Below are positions 22,741-34,634 of a stretch of 64,000 nucleotides of DNA, piece by piece. Every line of letters starts with the position of its first letter. Positions within the stretch are counted from its first letter, which is position 1. Both the position numbers and the translations under genes were made by a program. Where the stretch lies: positions 3,282,590-3,346,589 of the forward strand of contig JAQFVV010012509.1 in the NCBI GenBank assembly GCA_028023455.1, in the 5' to 3' direction. Origin of the DNA: Epiperipatus broadwayi (taxonomy: Eukaryota > Onychophora > Udeonychophora > Euonychophora > Peripatidae). The notes under the pieces are model-generated. The model was not told where the DNA came from. It did no database searches and worked only from the letters and a program-made list of their open reading frames with translations.

Positions 22741-22887
22741 GGGAAAAATCAGGGTAAGCAAAGAACTACTTGTTTCAGAAACTTCTTCTTGATGAGCTGA
22801 AACTCCTGCTCCTGTTGTGAACCCCAAAACCACTTCTGGTCCTTTCTTAGTAACTGGACTAAGGATGATGATTCTACAGCAAAATTT

Positions 22888-23571
22888 TCATAAAACCGGT
22901 GGTAAAAGTTGCAGAGACCTAAAAATGACCACCTGATGTCTATTAGCAGGTGTAGGGAAATGCTCGATTGCAGCTAATTTATCCGGATGGGGTTTAATAC
23001 CATCCTTCCTGATTACAAAGCCTAAAAATGCCACTTTATCCATGGCTAAGTAACTTTTCTGCAAGTTGATCGTGATATTTTTTTGACTGCATTCTGTCAA
23101 AAATATCTCCAAATGCTCCAAGTGCTCAATATTTCTGGATGCAATAACCACATCATCCATGTACATTACTATAATATTTTTAACCTTCTCTGACAATATC
23201 TGATCCTAACACCTTAACAAACCTGATCCACTGTTGATCAACCCAAACGACATCCGTTTAATGACATACGTATATCCTTCATACCGAAAGCTCATATATT
23301 GGCGATCGGATGGATGAAGAGGTATCTGCCAATAACTAGAAGTCAAGTCAAACATACTAAAGACAGTTTTCCCTTGAAATCTAGCCAGAATTTCAGTTAT
23401 TGTAGGAGGAATGTCTCTTTCAGGAATAGTGATAGCATTTAAATGGCGAGCATCCAAACATATTCTAGCCACCCCATCTTTCTTCTTTACTACTACCAAA
23501 GGGTTAATATAAGATGATGCTTGTTTACTAATATCACCCCATTTGATCATCGGTTGTATCTGACTATCCAC
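22888..23571 (-). pseudogene. Gypsy reverse transcriptase, one frameshift/stop
   Basis: Two consecutive same-phase pieces. 23,571-23,206 has PLVVVKKKDGVARICLD, FQGKTVFSMFDLTSSYWQIP (catalytic Asp in SMFDL) and YVIKRMSFGL. 23,196-22,888 has VMYMDDVVIASRN, with an intact YMDD box, and VAFLGFVIRKDGIKP. The usual motif between the two pieces (around GLxNAPATFQ) is altered to GLINSGSGLLRC and followed by a stop, so the enzyme is broken although both active-site blocks survive. Confidence 0.9.
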
Positions 23572-23630
23572 CTCGGCTTTATATTGAAATGGAATGGGGT
23601 AAGATCGACTTTGAAAATGGTTTTCCTCCT

Positions 23631-24836
23631 TTACTTTAATTCGATGAACATACCCTTCAATAGCCCGAGGTCTATTAGAAAAACCGTCTGGTACTGCGTC
23701 AACACCTGTGTTAAAAGATGTTGCTCTGTCCTTCTTAGTATGGACTGTTCTACCTTATTCTTTACTTCAGTGGTGTCTAAGACTGATTTCATACAGTGTA
23801 TTTGTAATGACTGATAGTTTTTTAATCCCTCTAGGGGCATTATGCTTTCTCTACACTGAAATAAGCATTGACCATAATCAAGCACACCTTTGTGCTGATG
23901 AAGAAAATCTGTTCTCACTATGACATCTAGTATCAACCTGGGCATTATCAAAAAGACTTGATCCACTTCCACGTTTCCCAGATGAAGCTGGATCCAAACC
24001 TGCTTTGTCTCTACATTTGCCTTTTTTACATTAGCCAATGTAACTTGCAGTCTCTTTAGAGGCAATGTATACAGGTGAGTTAGTTGTTTTAACTGTGAAT
24101 AAAAATGATTGGAAATCAGGGACATCTGACTCCCTGAATCAATTAAAGCCTGTGCTGTGACGGATCCAATTTTTATACTTATGATGGGACAAGTCTGGCT
24201 GGCTCCAACTAACATCGGTTCATCTTTATCCACCACCACATTGGATACTGTTCCCCCATCTCCATCGAGTATGTTTTCCTTCTCTATTCTATCCCTACTA
24301 TAATCAATCTCTGTCAATAATGTTATTATTTCTTCTATACACATTTTATAATTAACCAACATGGCTTGTTGTATCGCCACTGGCATATTGTTTCTTATTA
24401 TTGAGATTATCTGGCTTTCTGGCAAAGACAATGCTGTCAATGACTTCAGTATTGTGGCTTGATTACAGAAAAACTGCATATAAGTTCCTCCATCCCCTTT
24501 GGAATATGCTTGCTGCAAAACTCTTCTAAAGATGCAATATTGTTTCTCTTCACTCCAAAAACTGTGCATGATGGCGTATCTATAATCCCCAAATGTCTGT
24601 GGCTTTACACTTAAAGTATGCCACCAATCTATGGCCACACCCTTCAAATGATTACAGGCCACTGCAATCTTTTCTTGTTCATTCCATTCGTGAAACTGAA
24701 ACACTTGTTGAATGCTTTCAAGATGCGCAGCTGGACTTTCCCAATTATCTGCCATGAAAACTTTTATCTGGATCAATGTTGTACCTTTAAATTTACTTTG
24801 CCTATTTTCAACTTCCTTATAAATTTGCCCTCCCAT
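23631..24836 (-). CDS. Gypsy Gag-like and protease polyprotein segment, 401 codons
   Basis: Open from ATG 24,836 to 23,631. Residues about 25-170 look like a retrotransposon Gag capsid (HLESIQQVFQFHEWNEQEK, HLKGVAIDWWHTL, MQFF). Around residue 235 is the aspartic protease active site ALIDSGSQMSLIS, followed at about 305 by LILDVIVRTDFL, the usual second conserved block. No CCHC knuckle is visible between them. Gag and protease share one frame, and reverse transcriptase follows in another phase after 60 bases. This is the longest intact frame of the element. Confidence 0.82.
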   Translation of the reverse strand: MGGQIYKEVENRQSKFKGTTLIQIKVFMADNWESPAAHLESIQQVFQFHEWNEQEKIAVACNHLKGVAIDWWHTLSVKPQTFGDYRYAIMHSFWSEEKQYCIFRRVLQQAYSKGDGGTYMQFFCNQATILKSLTALSLPESQIISIIRNNMPVAIQQAMLVNYKMCIEEIITLLTEIDYSRDRIEKENILDGDGGTVSNVVVDKDEPMLVGASQTCPIISIKIGSVTAQALIDSGSQMSLISNHFYSQLKQLTHLYTLPLKRLQVTLANVKKANVETKQVWIQLHLGNVEVDQVFLIMPRLILDVIVRTDFLHQHKGVLDYGQCLFQCRESIMPLEGLKNYQSLQIHCMKSVLDTTEVKNKVEQSILRRTEQHLLTQVLTQYQTVFLIDLGLLKGMFIELK

Positions 24837-25466
24837 CTTGGCACTCTTTAACAGCTCATATATATATATATATATATTTGCTTTTGTCAGTCTTAGAAAA
24901 CAATGCCTCTTACTATTTATTTAACACTAAGTTTGCCAATCAATCTAAAAGAAAAATGCTATTTAACTATTTATTTATCTCACAAGAAAAATACTTCCCA
25001 ATATTTATTTTGCTATTTTAAAATAAAAATTTAGATACAAAACAAAACGCTGTTTACTGTTTATTAATTATTTCATATGAAAAGGCAAACAAACTATTTT
25101 TATCTTTTTTTTATTTTAATTAATCTAAAAACGAATATGACGCTACTTTCTATTTATTAATTATTTGTCATATGAAAAAGTCGAACTATATATATTTAAC
25201 TCTTAAAAAAAAATTAACTCCGACAGACTTTTTAGAAAATATGCTATTTATTGTTTCTAAATTATTTCATACAAAAAAAAAACGAACCCCTTTCTACCAA
25301 ACTTGCTCCAACAATACCTGCAATAGTTAACAAAACTGATCTGCACCTACTAAATCTTGCCTCCTACACCTGAAATCTTTCTCAACTTGTCTAAACAAAA
25401 TCTCACATGGGCTTGAAAACTCGAAGCCCTACTATGGCTGCGCTAAAAATTAATATGTTCGATTTG
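24837..25466 (-). other. Gypsy 5' untranslated/leader region
   Basis: Between Gag start and 5' LTR. Contains a (TA)n microsatellite (24,857-24,879) and A+T-rich sequence without coding. The primer-binding site should lie next to 25,466, but no sequence beginning TGG that I recognise as a tRNA complement is present. Confidence 0.6.
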
Positions 25467-27725
25467 CACATACTGACCACATGGGCACCACTAGTCTGAA
25501 AATTGGAACTAGGCATTTATTTTAAGGGTGGACAGGATATCCGAACCTGAATGCACCGGACTAAACTCAGGGAGAAACACGATATCTTAAATATTGTTTA
25601 GACAATTGAGAAATAAAAGCACGATATCTTAAATATTGTTTAGACAATTGAGAAATAAAAGCACAAAGACAAACGTCAGCCAAATTAAGTTTAAACAAAT
25701 TTTAAAATTTTATTTAAGAGCAAAATAACTTGTAAGAAAAAGTTTACACAAAAACCAATAGAGTTATCTCAGACATGTACTAGAAAGACAAAAACACAAT
25801 GCTCTGGCAGACAGACCGATCTTCCTATAATGAATTATAAAAGGGAGGGAGCAAATTTCTTTCAGAAGAGTAGTCACCTAAACATTGGTTTTCCCATTCA
25901 CCGGTATGAAAATAATACGTTCTTGAAATAAATCAATGAAACCAGCACCAGTGAGCTTTTCTAGGCCCGAAAAAAATGTCGGGACCCAAAATGTCATATG
26001 CCAGTAGAAGCTGCATCTTAAAACTACATTCAAAGCAAAGATGATTGACTTACCTCAAGAACCCATGACAAATATGCTTCAGAATGGAAAGGAAAACAAG
26101 CAAATAAAACTGGCAAATCCCCAACCAAACGATTGGCAAAAACTAATCTAAGAATTTAAGGTTTCAATAGGAGACAAGTAGATCATTAGAAAATCAGTTA
26201 CATCTGCCCCAGCATTTAAAGAAAATGAATTACAAATAATTATAATTAAAAAATAATTTTATGAAACAAGTTCTGAGTACACACTCTGATAAATTTAAAA
26301 CCACACTTAAATACAAAATTAATCTAGCAAGCAAATATAAACGTTCCTAGATATTTTTTTTAAGTTGGTTTATTGGAGAGTGTTTATGGGTAAAAAAAAA
26401 CATTAACTGAAGGCATTGAATATTTTAGCAGAACGAAACTTTCTTTCACCTGTAATTTTAGAGATAAAATTTATCTTCCTGCTGGCGACTTATAAAATTA
26501 CAAAGAAAAATGCAATTCCAGTTTCCGAATTCAGAGACATAAGAAAAGAAGAAATGAAATTTCTACATCTGGAAAACTAGAAGAAGTTGCCAGCCAAAAG
26601 ATTTTGTGGTTCGCAAAAGCACAAACACAGTATTGAAAATCAATTACAGGATAATAAAATAATTACAGGTGAGCATTTAAAAATATACAAGACTGCTAAA
26701 GCATTAAAAAAAACAGATTAGGCATAAAAAGACAAACTCACTAGTCACTCTCCAATAAACAAAATTGAAGTCAAATTTGAATCTTAAAACTAAGATTCCA
26801 AGACACACAGCAAAGTACAATAAAAGAGAATAAATATAGCTAATCAATATGAGGTTAAATATTAATTTAGATTACAGGTTTATTAGATTGAGTGGAGATT
26901 TAACTAAAAGAATTTACCCTGGAAAGAATAAAAGCAAATTTCATCTTACGGTAAAGCCTAGTTCACGTAGAGTGCGCATGTTTATCTTCAGTTCATTTTC
27001 AGGTCCTTTGACAGTGGCAAGGTAGAGGCATGGGGTCCTTTGTTTATCCTAGATGTTTACCGCATGACTGAAGGAGAGCTGGCAGTCATGGGTCTGTCCT
27101 TTGTTTAAGTTAGCAAGACATTCTGATGATGGCAAATCCAGAGTGGTAGATTTTGACATCTTGCACAGCAACGAAGTCTGTTAATAATGTAAGTTTTTAG
27201 CAGGAATTAAATGTCTGAACTACTACCCAAAATGGTATAACTCTCTGCAGGTGATAATCCGAGTGTGTCTCTGGAATACTGAATCTCTTTAAAAATTGGC
27301 AGGCTATCATTTCATTACATTTTCCATGAAAAACTTTCCTTAGTGCCTAATTCTATGCCTCAGGCAGGGCAAATATTAATTTCCCACTCAATCTAATTTA
27401 AGAATTCCAACCAGGGACTATTAAAATAAAAATAATAACACAATTAAGATCTCCACTTTTTAGAATTAAATTAGAACTGATAAAAATAAGCAACAGGAAT
27501 GTAATCACACATTTGCTTATTTTTTTAATTAAATGGATTAAAACAAGTAGTGAAAGTAAACTATTTTAAAATCAATTTTATTAACATGAAAATGATCTAT
27601 TTTAAATATAAACGCATATGTGTTTTAAATAATAATAAAAATTTTAACATTAGATAAGATTTAACAAAAATTAAGTTTTTAATTTTAGCAGTAAAATCCT
27701 TGAATCGGATATCAATCCGGTTCAA
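25467..27725 (-). repeat. 5' LTR of the Gypsy element
   Basis: Pairs with 18,806-21,008. Unlike its partner it carries a 41-bp tandem duplication (25,579-25,661; unit containing ATATCTTAAATATTGTTTAG) and an extra block at 27,131-27,152, so indels as well as substitutions have accumulated since insertion. Confidence 0.88.
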
Positions 27726-27728
27726 TAC

Positions 27729-28934
27729 ATATAATGCAAAAGATCATCCTAATTTATTTTTTTTTGCAAATTCTGAGTCAATACATAAAAATGCTAATGA
27801 AGAGAATCATTCTTACGTATGCTGATTTTACAGTAACATGACTAGAACATTGTGAAACCTTTAGGTATACAATGTAACTGAAAAATCTGTTTTACTGCAT
27901 AATCAGTGCTTCTACAATTATATTACTTTATTTATGATATTCATTGTAGGACCTAAAAATTACAGAGAATTGTCAAAAGAAAAGGAACATAGTTTCATTT
28001 TAGCATGCAATATGTTTTATTTTTTGATTTTTGCAAATGACTTAGATCATGAAGGCCATGGGTCTTGATAAATGTGAAGTCATGTGGTTGCACTGCCATA
28101 AGGCCGCTTTGTTCATGAAACTAGGAGTACTAAAATTTAGTTTGCACAAGGGTACCTTTTACCCATGCTGTAGTCCTATATGATAATCAAAAGATCATAT
28201 ATGGCCACACTTGATTATGAAATGCTAGGCACTTCATAATTCTAGAAAAACAGTAGGAGCAAAGAAGATACAAATGCCAAGAATTTATTCAAAGAAACTG
28301 GCTTCTGAATGTACCATGTTTTCTGAGAGACTCCTGTCTCTGAAGTACCAAGAGAGAACTAGGGTAAAATGTACAGGTTACACCAATCTTATGCTTTTGT
28401 TAAGATGTCTGTAAATAGTATATGTAAACCATGTATGTAATGTTTATTAAAGGATCTGCTTAAGTAATCCCATATCTCTTTTTCACTCATTTTAGTAATT
28501 TAGCAATTTGATGCTACTCCCACTCTTGAATCTTGACTGGAAGAATTAAGTAGACCTGATTGGAACCAGCCACCCTATGGGTGGACTTCATGTAGTCTGT
28601 AGGATTGTTTGGCAGAATAGTTTGACTGAGAAATACTCAACAATATAATTCCAACAAGATAAACCTAGAAAGTAGAAGCATTGAACTAGCATAGTCCGAC
28701 AGATCAGAAATTCACCCGGACATAGCAAAAACTTATTTGATGTAGAATTTTATGATGACAAATTTAAAAATTAACAAAGAATTTCATCAAAATGAATTTG
28801 TAACTTGGTCTAAACTTTGTCATGTAAAAATTAACATCAGTTATTTATTAATGAAATTTTTGTTATGCATATTGGATGTTAAATATTTTATATCAGGATT
28901 CTTTTATCACTTTTAAAACACACACCAAACTAGT
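27729..28934. other. Non-coding DNA
   Basis: No coding frame. Contains CTGAGAGACTCCTGTCTCTG at 28,324-28,343, a short inverted repeat almost identical to one after the LINE at 48,568-48,587, possibly a remnant of that LINE's 3' end. Confidence 0.45.
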
Positions 28935-30645
28935 GTTTTCCTTAATTTGTGATGATGGTATTTTAGTTGTATTTATATATTGGACTATTTCCATCATCTA
29001 ATATTGTCTTTAGAAAAATTTAACTTTACACCTAGATCTTGTTTTATGTGGATTTTTAATGCAAATTTGAAGTTATGCGATTCATGTTTTTTCTTAATAT
29101 CTTATTATGCGGTTTTCTTTTATGCGATAAAGAAGTTCATACTTCACTTAAAATCAGGATTTCTCCATTTTATATATACATATTATATTTTACATACTTT
29201 AAATGTCTGTTGGAAAAAGGTTTGGCAATAAATTTAGATACCGTAAAATATTTAGAAAAAGATAATAAAATAAAATTGGACCCTGTTTGTTTCACAGCAA
29301 AAATGATTCAAGAAAGTCTTCAACTTTTTAATCAATTGGACAATCATTTTCTTGTTTAAAATATGAATTATGAATGAGTGCTTAAATTCCAATGAAAGCT
29401 AAATACATAGTTGTATGTCTACATATTGCAAGCTTCATAAACAATTGGTAAAATCATCACAATTGGTAAAATCATCATCTTAAAGCTTAATCACTGATTA
29501 CATTGTTGACAGAAAACCATTAACTTTTAGACTGAAAAATTTTTTATTGGCTGAATGAATTAAAGTTTTAAAATTTTGATTGGTTTAATTACAGAATCAG
29601 TAGTAAAAATATATTCATCTTTTAATATTAGATTCATTTGTAAAAAGCAAATTAATAACTTGTCAGATTATGAAAGTGAATGAAAGTTTTTTCAAAAATA
29701 AATTTCTATTTATAATTATAAAAATACTATATAGTGGAGAATCTAAAAAGAACATTCATAACCTATTAGAAAATTCTGCGTACATCATTGATTTCTTTCT
29801 AAATTTATGTTCATGTAAAAATAAAGAATTTTTACTAAAATCTTAGCTATTTTTCTAAAATAATTATATTTTCAGCAGATTTTATCAAAATAATTTATAT
29901 GTAAAACAAATATGGAAAAAATATTTTAAAATGTACATTTTTATTTTGAATGTCAAACACTCCCTTTGATTCAAAATGAGCAGCAACAAATCAGTGCCTT
30001 ACGATATGTTTTAAGGTTTAAAAAGCTCATAAATTTGCTATGAAAATGATGGTTTTAGAGAGACTTTGAAGCCATGAATGTAAACTTTCAGTTGACGCAC
30101 TTATTAAACACAGCACGAGACAAGTTTCTGCTAATTAAATTTTCTCTTGTGATGAATCTGATTTCTTATCAGTTCTCCAATGATCCACATATTGTCAAAT
30201 AGTGATAATGATTAAAATATGTTTGAAAAAATGTAAAATAAATTACACATAAAAACATATTGTTTTGAATAAAATTAAATAGTTAATAAAAAAAAGTAAA
30301 AAAAGTTTATCTTGTATCAATTTTTTATTAGTCATACTTTATTTCCTTTTTTTTAAATGCAAATTTTAAAGTAATTTTACCTTGTTACTTTGCTTTTATG
30401 CGATTTTTGAAAATTATGGAACATATCCCACATTTTTCAATGTAAGTTAAGTCTATTTTTGTGCAATTTTTTTATGCATGTTTTTTGTGGAACCTTCACC
30501 ACATAAAATGAGACCCAGGTATATTTAAATATTCCAAATACATTATTAATTTAAATAAAATTAACTTTTTCTAAAGACATTCAATACTTATATTAAATGA
30601 TGGAAAGAATTCAATATATAAATACATGCACCAAACTAGATTCAT
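28935..30645. mobile_element. Decayed Penelope-type unit bounded by inverted terminal repeats
   Basis: Left edge: TTGTGATGATGGTATTTTAG, then TATTGGACTATTTCCATCAT and TTTAGAAAAATTTAACTTT (28,950-29,027). Right edge: the complement of the same blocks (30,515-30,640, TAAAATTAACTTTTTCTAAA, GACATTCAATAC, GATGGAAAG). The same inverted arrangement bounds the units at 41,228-41,803 and 51,680-55,072. The 1.5 kb inside has no readable coding sequence; a 94-codon frame (29,075-29,359) has no recognisable domain. Confidence 0.55.
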
Positions 30646-30711
30646 CAATTATTCTAGTTCTTAAATTGTCTTTTATAAAATTTCTTTTGAAAAAAAAAGA
30701 AAAAAATGTAT

Positions 30712-31132
30712 TGAACTCTATCCATTTAAAAACTATTATTTAATTGGGTTTAAATACTTTTTAATATAATTTTAATTTATATTTTTAATATTATGTGAAC
30801 ATACTGGTCCTTCAAGCAGAGGGGAGAATATCATCGACAGCTGAGCTATCAATGATACCCATGATCAGATCAAACTATGTGAAGCATAACATCATCACAT
30901 TTCCAGAACATGGCCCACCTCAACTGCTAGATTCAAACCCCTGTTATTCAAAGCATTTTATTTGTTTTGAGGATCAACCTCAGGCACCAATCAATAATAA
31001 GCCAATCTGCATGCTTCAGATGATAGACCAATCCAGTGCTTGAAATATCCCATGATTAGCTCACACTGTCTCAGGGTCCAGCATCTTTATTTAACACATA
31101 AAATAACTCTACACTAATTTACTGGTGATGCA
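30712..31132 (-). repeat. LTR-like direct repeat, left copy
   Basis: About 80% alike to 33,586-34,015 by eye (blocks AACTATTATTTAATTGGGTT, CAAGCAGAGGGGAGAATA, CACTAATTTACTGGT). Both copies begin TG and end TGCA on the plus strand, so the termini are TG...CA on either strand. An 80-codon frame (30,795-31,043) is shared by both copies but is probably incidental to the repeat. Confidence 0.7.
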
Positions 31133-33585
31133 GTGACAAGAGAGAAAGAGAAAATAACAATTAAAGCAAACAATATTTATTTATGCACACATATTTAACA
31201 CACTATAACAATTAAAAAAATCGGTATAAGAAAAATATAAATGACTTTAGGTTATAGTTATAATAGTCCATTAATTAAAGTTCATTCATTTAAAATAAAG
31301 TTTATACTGTGATCAGAATATATTTAAAAGTATCCTTATTTAGGTTTTCATGATTGCATTTTCAACTGGTTGGCCTTTTTGGTCTTCATTGATGGTTCCA
31401 GAGCTTGTTTTCCATTCTTTGTGTTGACAATGGGAAAGAGTTTGCAGCAGCATTTACTTACAATTTAGGCATTGTTCCAGACATTGGATCAGGCAAGGTT
31501 CATTTGATTTTCTTTTTGTTGAGGGTTTTTGGGGCCTGAAGCCCAGATGAATATCCTAGTTGTCTAGCAATGCATGTTGCTAGATCTGTGGATTTTGCAT
31601 GGATGTTGACCACAACAGTAATTGACTAGCTTACTACTGCATTTACAGTTTTTGAATACCTGGATCTCTGGTTGTTTGGGTTCTGCATTCTGTCCAAACT
31701 GAATAATAATAATCCAAACTGATGAATGTTCTAGAAAGTTGCAGCCCAGACTAAATAACAATAGAGAAAGCAATTTTATATACTTTTTTCTCTCCTATTG
31801 TTTTAATTTCTTATCATTATTTCTGATTTTGATCTTAACTTGAAATCTGTATTTTAATTAATTTTACATTTCTTATCTTAATCCTTGTTCAGATTCACTT
31901 AAACAATCTCGATAAGATAGTTTACAGTTTTTTAATTAATACAATGTAATCAGTAATCTTATAAACTACTTGCATTCCAAAGCTTTTATAAACAAATTTT
32001 ATTTTTACAGACTAATTTTTAGTCTGATTTCATATTTGCTTATTTTATACATTATAAAAGTTTTTCTTTACAAAGAGAGAGAGAAAAAAAAGACCCCCCC
32101 CACTTGCTAAGAAGTTTTATTCTAAAAGAATAATGTAACACAGTACTTTTGATTTTGCAAAATTTCATTTTAAAAATCTTTAATAAAACCTAATCAACTT
32201 TTTAAAAAAATTATGAAGCATATAATGCTATTCACTAGTGGTACATCACCCCCCTCCACTTGAGAGGTAAAATGCATCAATTTGACCCATTTTAGCTCTG
32301 ACATTTTATTTTAAACTTTTCAATTTGATTTTTTATTTATTCATTCATGTAATATTTTCCTATCAATAAGTTTTCAATTGCATACAAATCAATAAACCAC
32401 AGAGGGTGACCTTTTTTATACTACTCTTCTTTACAGGCTATATTCTACAATGACTTGCAATGAATTATCTTATGTGATGACCACCAAGATGTGCATGAAG
32501 AGGGAAAATGCTGTGAATGACAGATACTTCTGGCTTGTATTTGACCTATGCAATAACAAAAATAACTAACTTCTATACTGGAATTTCTCTACTACCCAAT
32601 TGAATGAGCCCATGACTTTCTCAATAGGTCTGCATCCTAGAAGATAAAATGGGGTCACTGCAAATGGCAGTATTCATTCACTGACCATTCAGCTTATGCT
32701 AAAATGAGATTTATTATAATTATATGATGTTGGGAATTTTTCTCCCAACAAACTGATTTGCAGCTTATGCTGGTACTTTTCCAGTGCACATATTTGTTAT
32801 ACAGAATTTTGATTACTTTTCCCAACATGATTTGGATGGGTCCAGAACCTTTCTACTGGAATCTCATCCCTAGAAATAAGGGAATCTACCCCCACTCCAT
32901 TTAGTCTGTTATGGCAACTGGGTTCACACAGCAATAGCGTACACTTTTCTCTCTCTATTTATACATGCCTCCATAACTCTAATAATCCACACACTATCTA
33001 CACCTACCTTGAAGATTTTATTTATCATGCTTTATTTATTCTTTTAGATTTCATGAAAAATTCTATTTATTATTATAGATTTCATTCTATTTATTATAGG
33101 CTTTATTTTTTTTTTCAATGATTCTCAACAAAAAAAACTTATTTTATTTTATTCTTATATATTTACTCTAAAATATTGTTTTACTCTATTTTCTTTACAT
33201 GATTAATTCTCAAAACCAAAAACATTTTATTTATTTAACTCTATTCCATGTTCTTTCCATTGTCAACTCCAAACAAAAACAACTTTATTTTATCTATTTT
33301 TAAATCAAACCAAATGTTCGACTAAATATTTTAAATTGAACTCCAAACCCCCAATAATAAATTATTTATTATTTCAGATCTCTTTTTTCTCTTTCCTTTT
33401 TAATTACATTATTATTTTAATTCTTAATATTTGCTTCGGTCCATTTCTCTTTTCATACTGCTCACCAATTTTAATTTTTATAACTATGCAATTTAGCGTT
33501 TATTTTCAATTTTAATTATGATCTTTCTTTTTTTAACTTTAATTCATCAATTTATGGCACTTCGACTCCCACGTTGAACAGCATT
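31133..33585 (-). mobile_element. Interior of a decayed LTR-type element
   Basis: Next to the right LTR, on the minus strand, lies TGCTGTTCAACGTGGGAGTC (33,582-33,563), which resembles a tRNA-Lys primer-binding site (TGGCGCCCAACGTGGGG) two bases from the LTR end, so minus orientation is favoured. Against this, the sequence beside the left LTR is pyrimidine-rich on the minus strand, where a polypurine tract is expected. No gag or pol domain is readable in either strand, so it is either non-autonomous or very old. Includes a C8 run (32,095-32,102) and A+T-rich tracts. Confidence 0.45.
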
Positions 33586-34015
33586 TGAATTGGGTCCATT
33601 TAAAAACTATTATTTAATTGGGTTTAAACACTTTCTAACAATTTTTAATTTATATTTTTAATATTATATGAATGGACCAGCCTTTCAAGCAGAGGGGAGA
33701 ATACCATCGATAGCCAAGTCATCAACTATACCCATGGTCAGATTGAGCTATGCAAAGCATAAAATGATCACATTTCCAGACTGTGGCCCACCTCGGCTGC
33801 TAAGTTCAAACCACTGCCATCCAAAGCAAATTATTTGCTTTGAGGATCAACCTCAAGTGCCATCCAATCATAAATTATATAATCAGCATGCTTCAGATAA
33901 CAGGCCCACAATCCGGCACTTGAAATATCTCCATGACTAGCTCCCACTCTGTCTCAGGGTCCAGCATATTGATTTAACACATAAAATAACTTTACACTAA
34001 TTTACTGGTAGTGCA
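33586..34015 (-). repeat. LTR-like direct repeat, right copy
   Basis: Partner of 30,712-31,132. A shared open frame (33,668-33,940) retains the order QAEGRI, TIPMVR, GPPRLL, ICFEDQPQ. No matching target duplication flanks the pair (TGTAT on the left, ATAAA on the right). Confidence 0.7.
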
Positions 34016-34634
34016 ATAAATTATTTCAAATAATCTTAATCAAAATGTTCAAAGTTACTTGGATCAATCATTTTTTTGGGTTTCAACAATATATTTTCAA
34101 ACCTACTCATTTTGTAGATTCTTCATCATTCCTACTTGATCACGTCTTTATAAGAATTATACAGAACATTCTTTTTGTCAGGAAAGTAGTCAAATCTTTT
34201 ATTACTTATCATTACAGAGTTATTGTTGATTAGAGGGCTAGTGATAATTCAATTTTGTCCCATTGTAACCCCAAAATAAATCTTGAGATATAAATGTGAG
34301 ATTATGGAATTTATAAATATTATAAAAAGTGCGATGCTATCTTTCACTCACTTAAACTATAACCATAAATTATTAAGAAGAGATGTCTGGTTTACAAATG
34401 ATTTTTATTCATAAATTACATTTCAGAAGTAAATTATATAAACCAGTGAATCAGACTGCCCATGATTAAAAAAACAAAATTTATTAAAAAAAAATAGAAG
34501 GGGCAATATATTACAATAGAACAAGATGAATAGGTGTAAACCTGGGTTGATGGCTCTAACACAATTAACACCACTTAATTCATTAAATTAAATGTACAAG
34601 AAATTAGCAAAGAAGTAAACTAACTATAGTTTCA

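Larger units (their letters stand above)
18806..27725 (-). mobile_element. Ty3/Gypsy LTR retrotransposon, full length but decayed
   Basis: Two 2.2-kb direct repeats (18,806-21,008 and 25,467-27,725) enclose a Gag-Pol region on the minus strand with the Gypsy order protease, reverse transcriptase, RNase H, integrase. The outer ends can be placed to give TG...CA termini and a 4-bp target duplication ATAC (18,809-18,812 and 27,725-27,728). However, the seven bases CACATAC also precede the inner end of the right LTR, so the boundary may lie there instead. The LTRs differ at roughly one base in fifteen to twenty by eye, so the insertion is old. Coding is broken by several frameshifts and an internal duplication. 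Confidence 0.9.
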
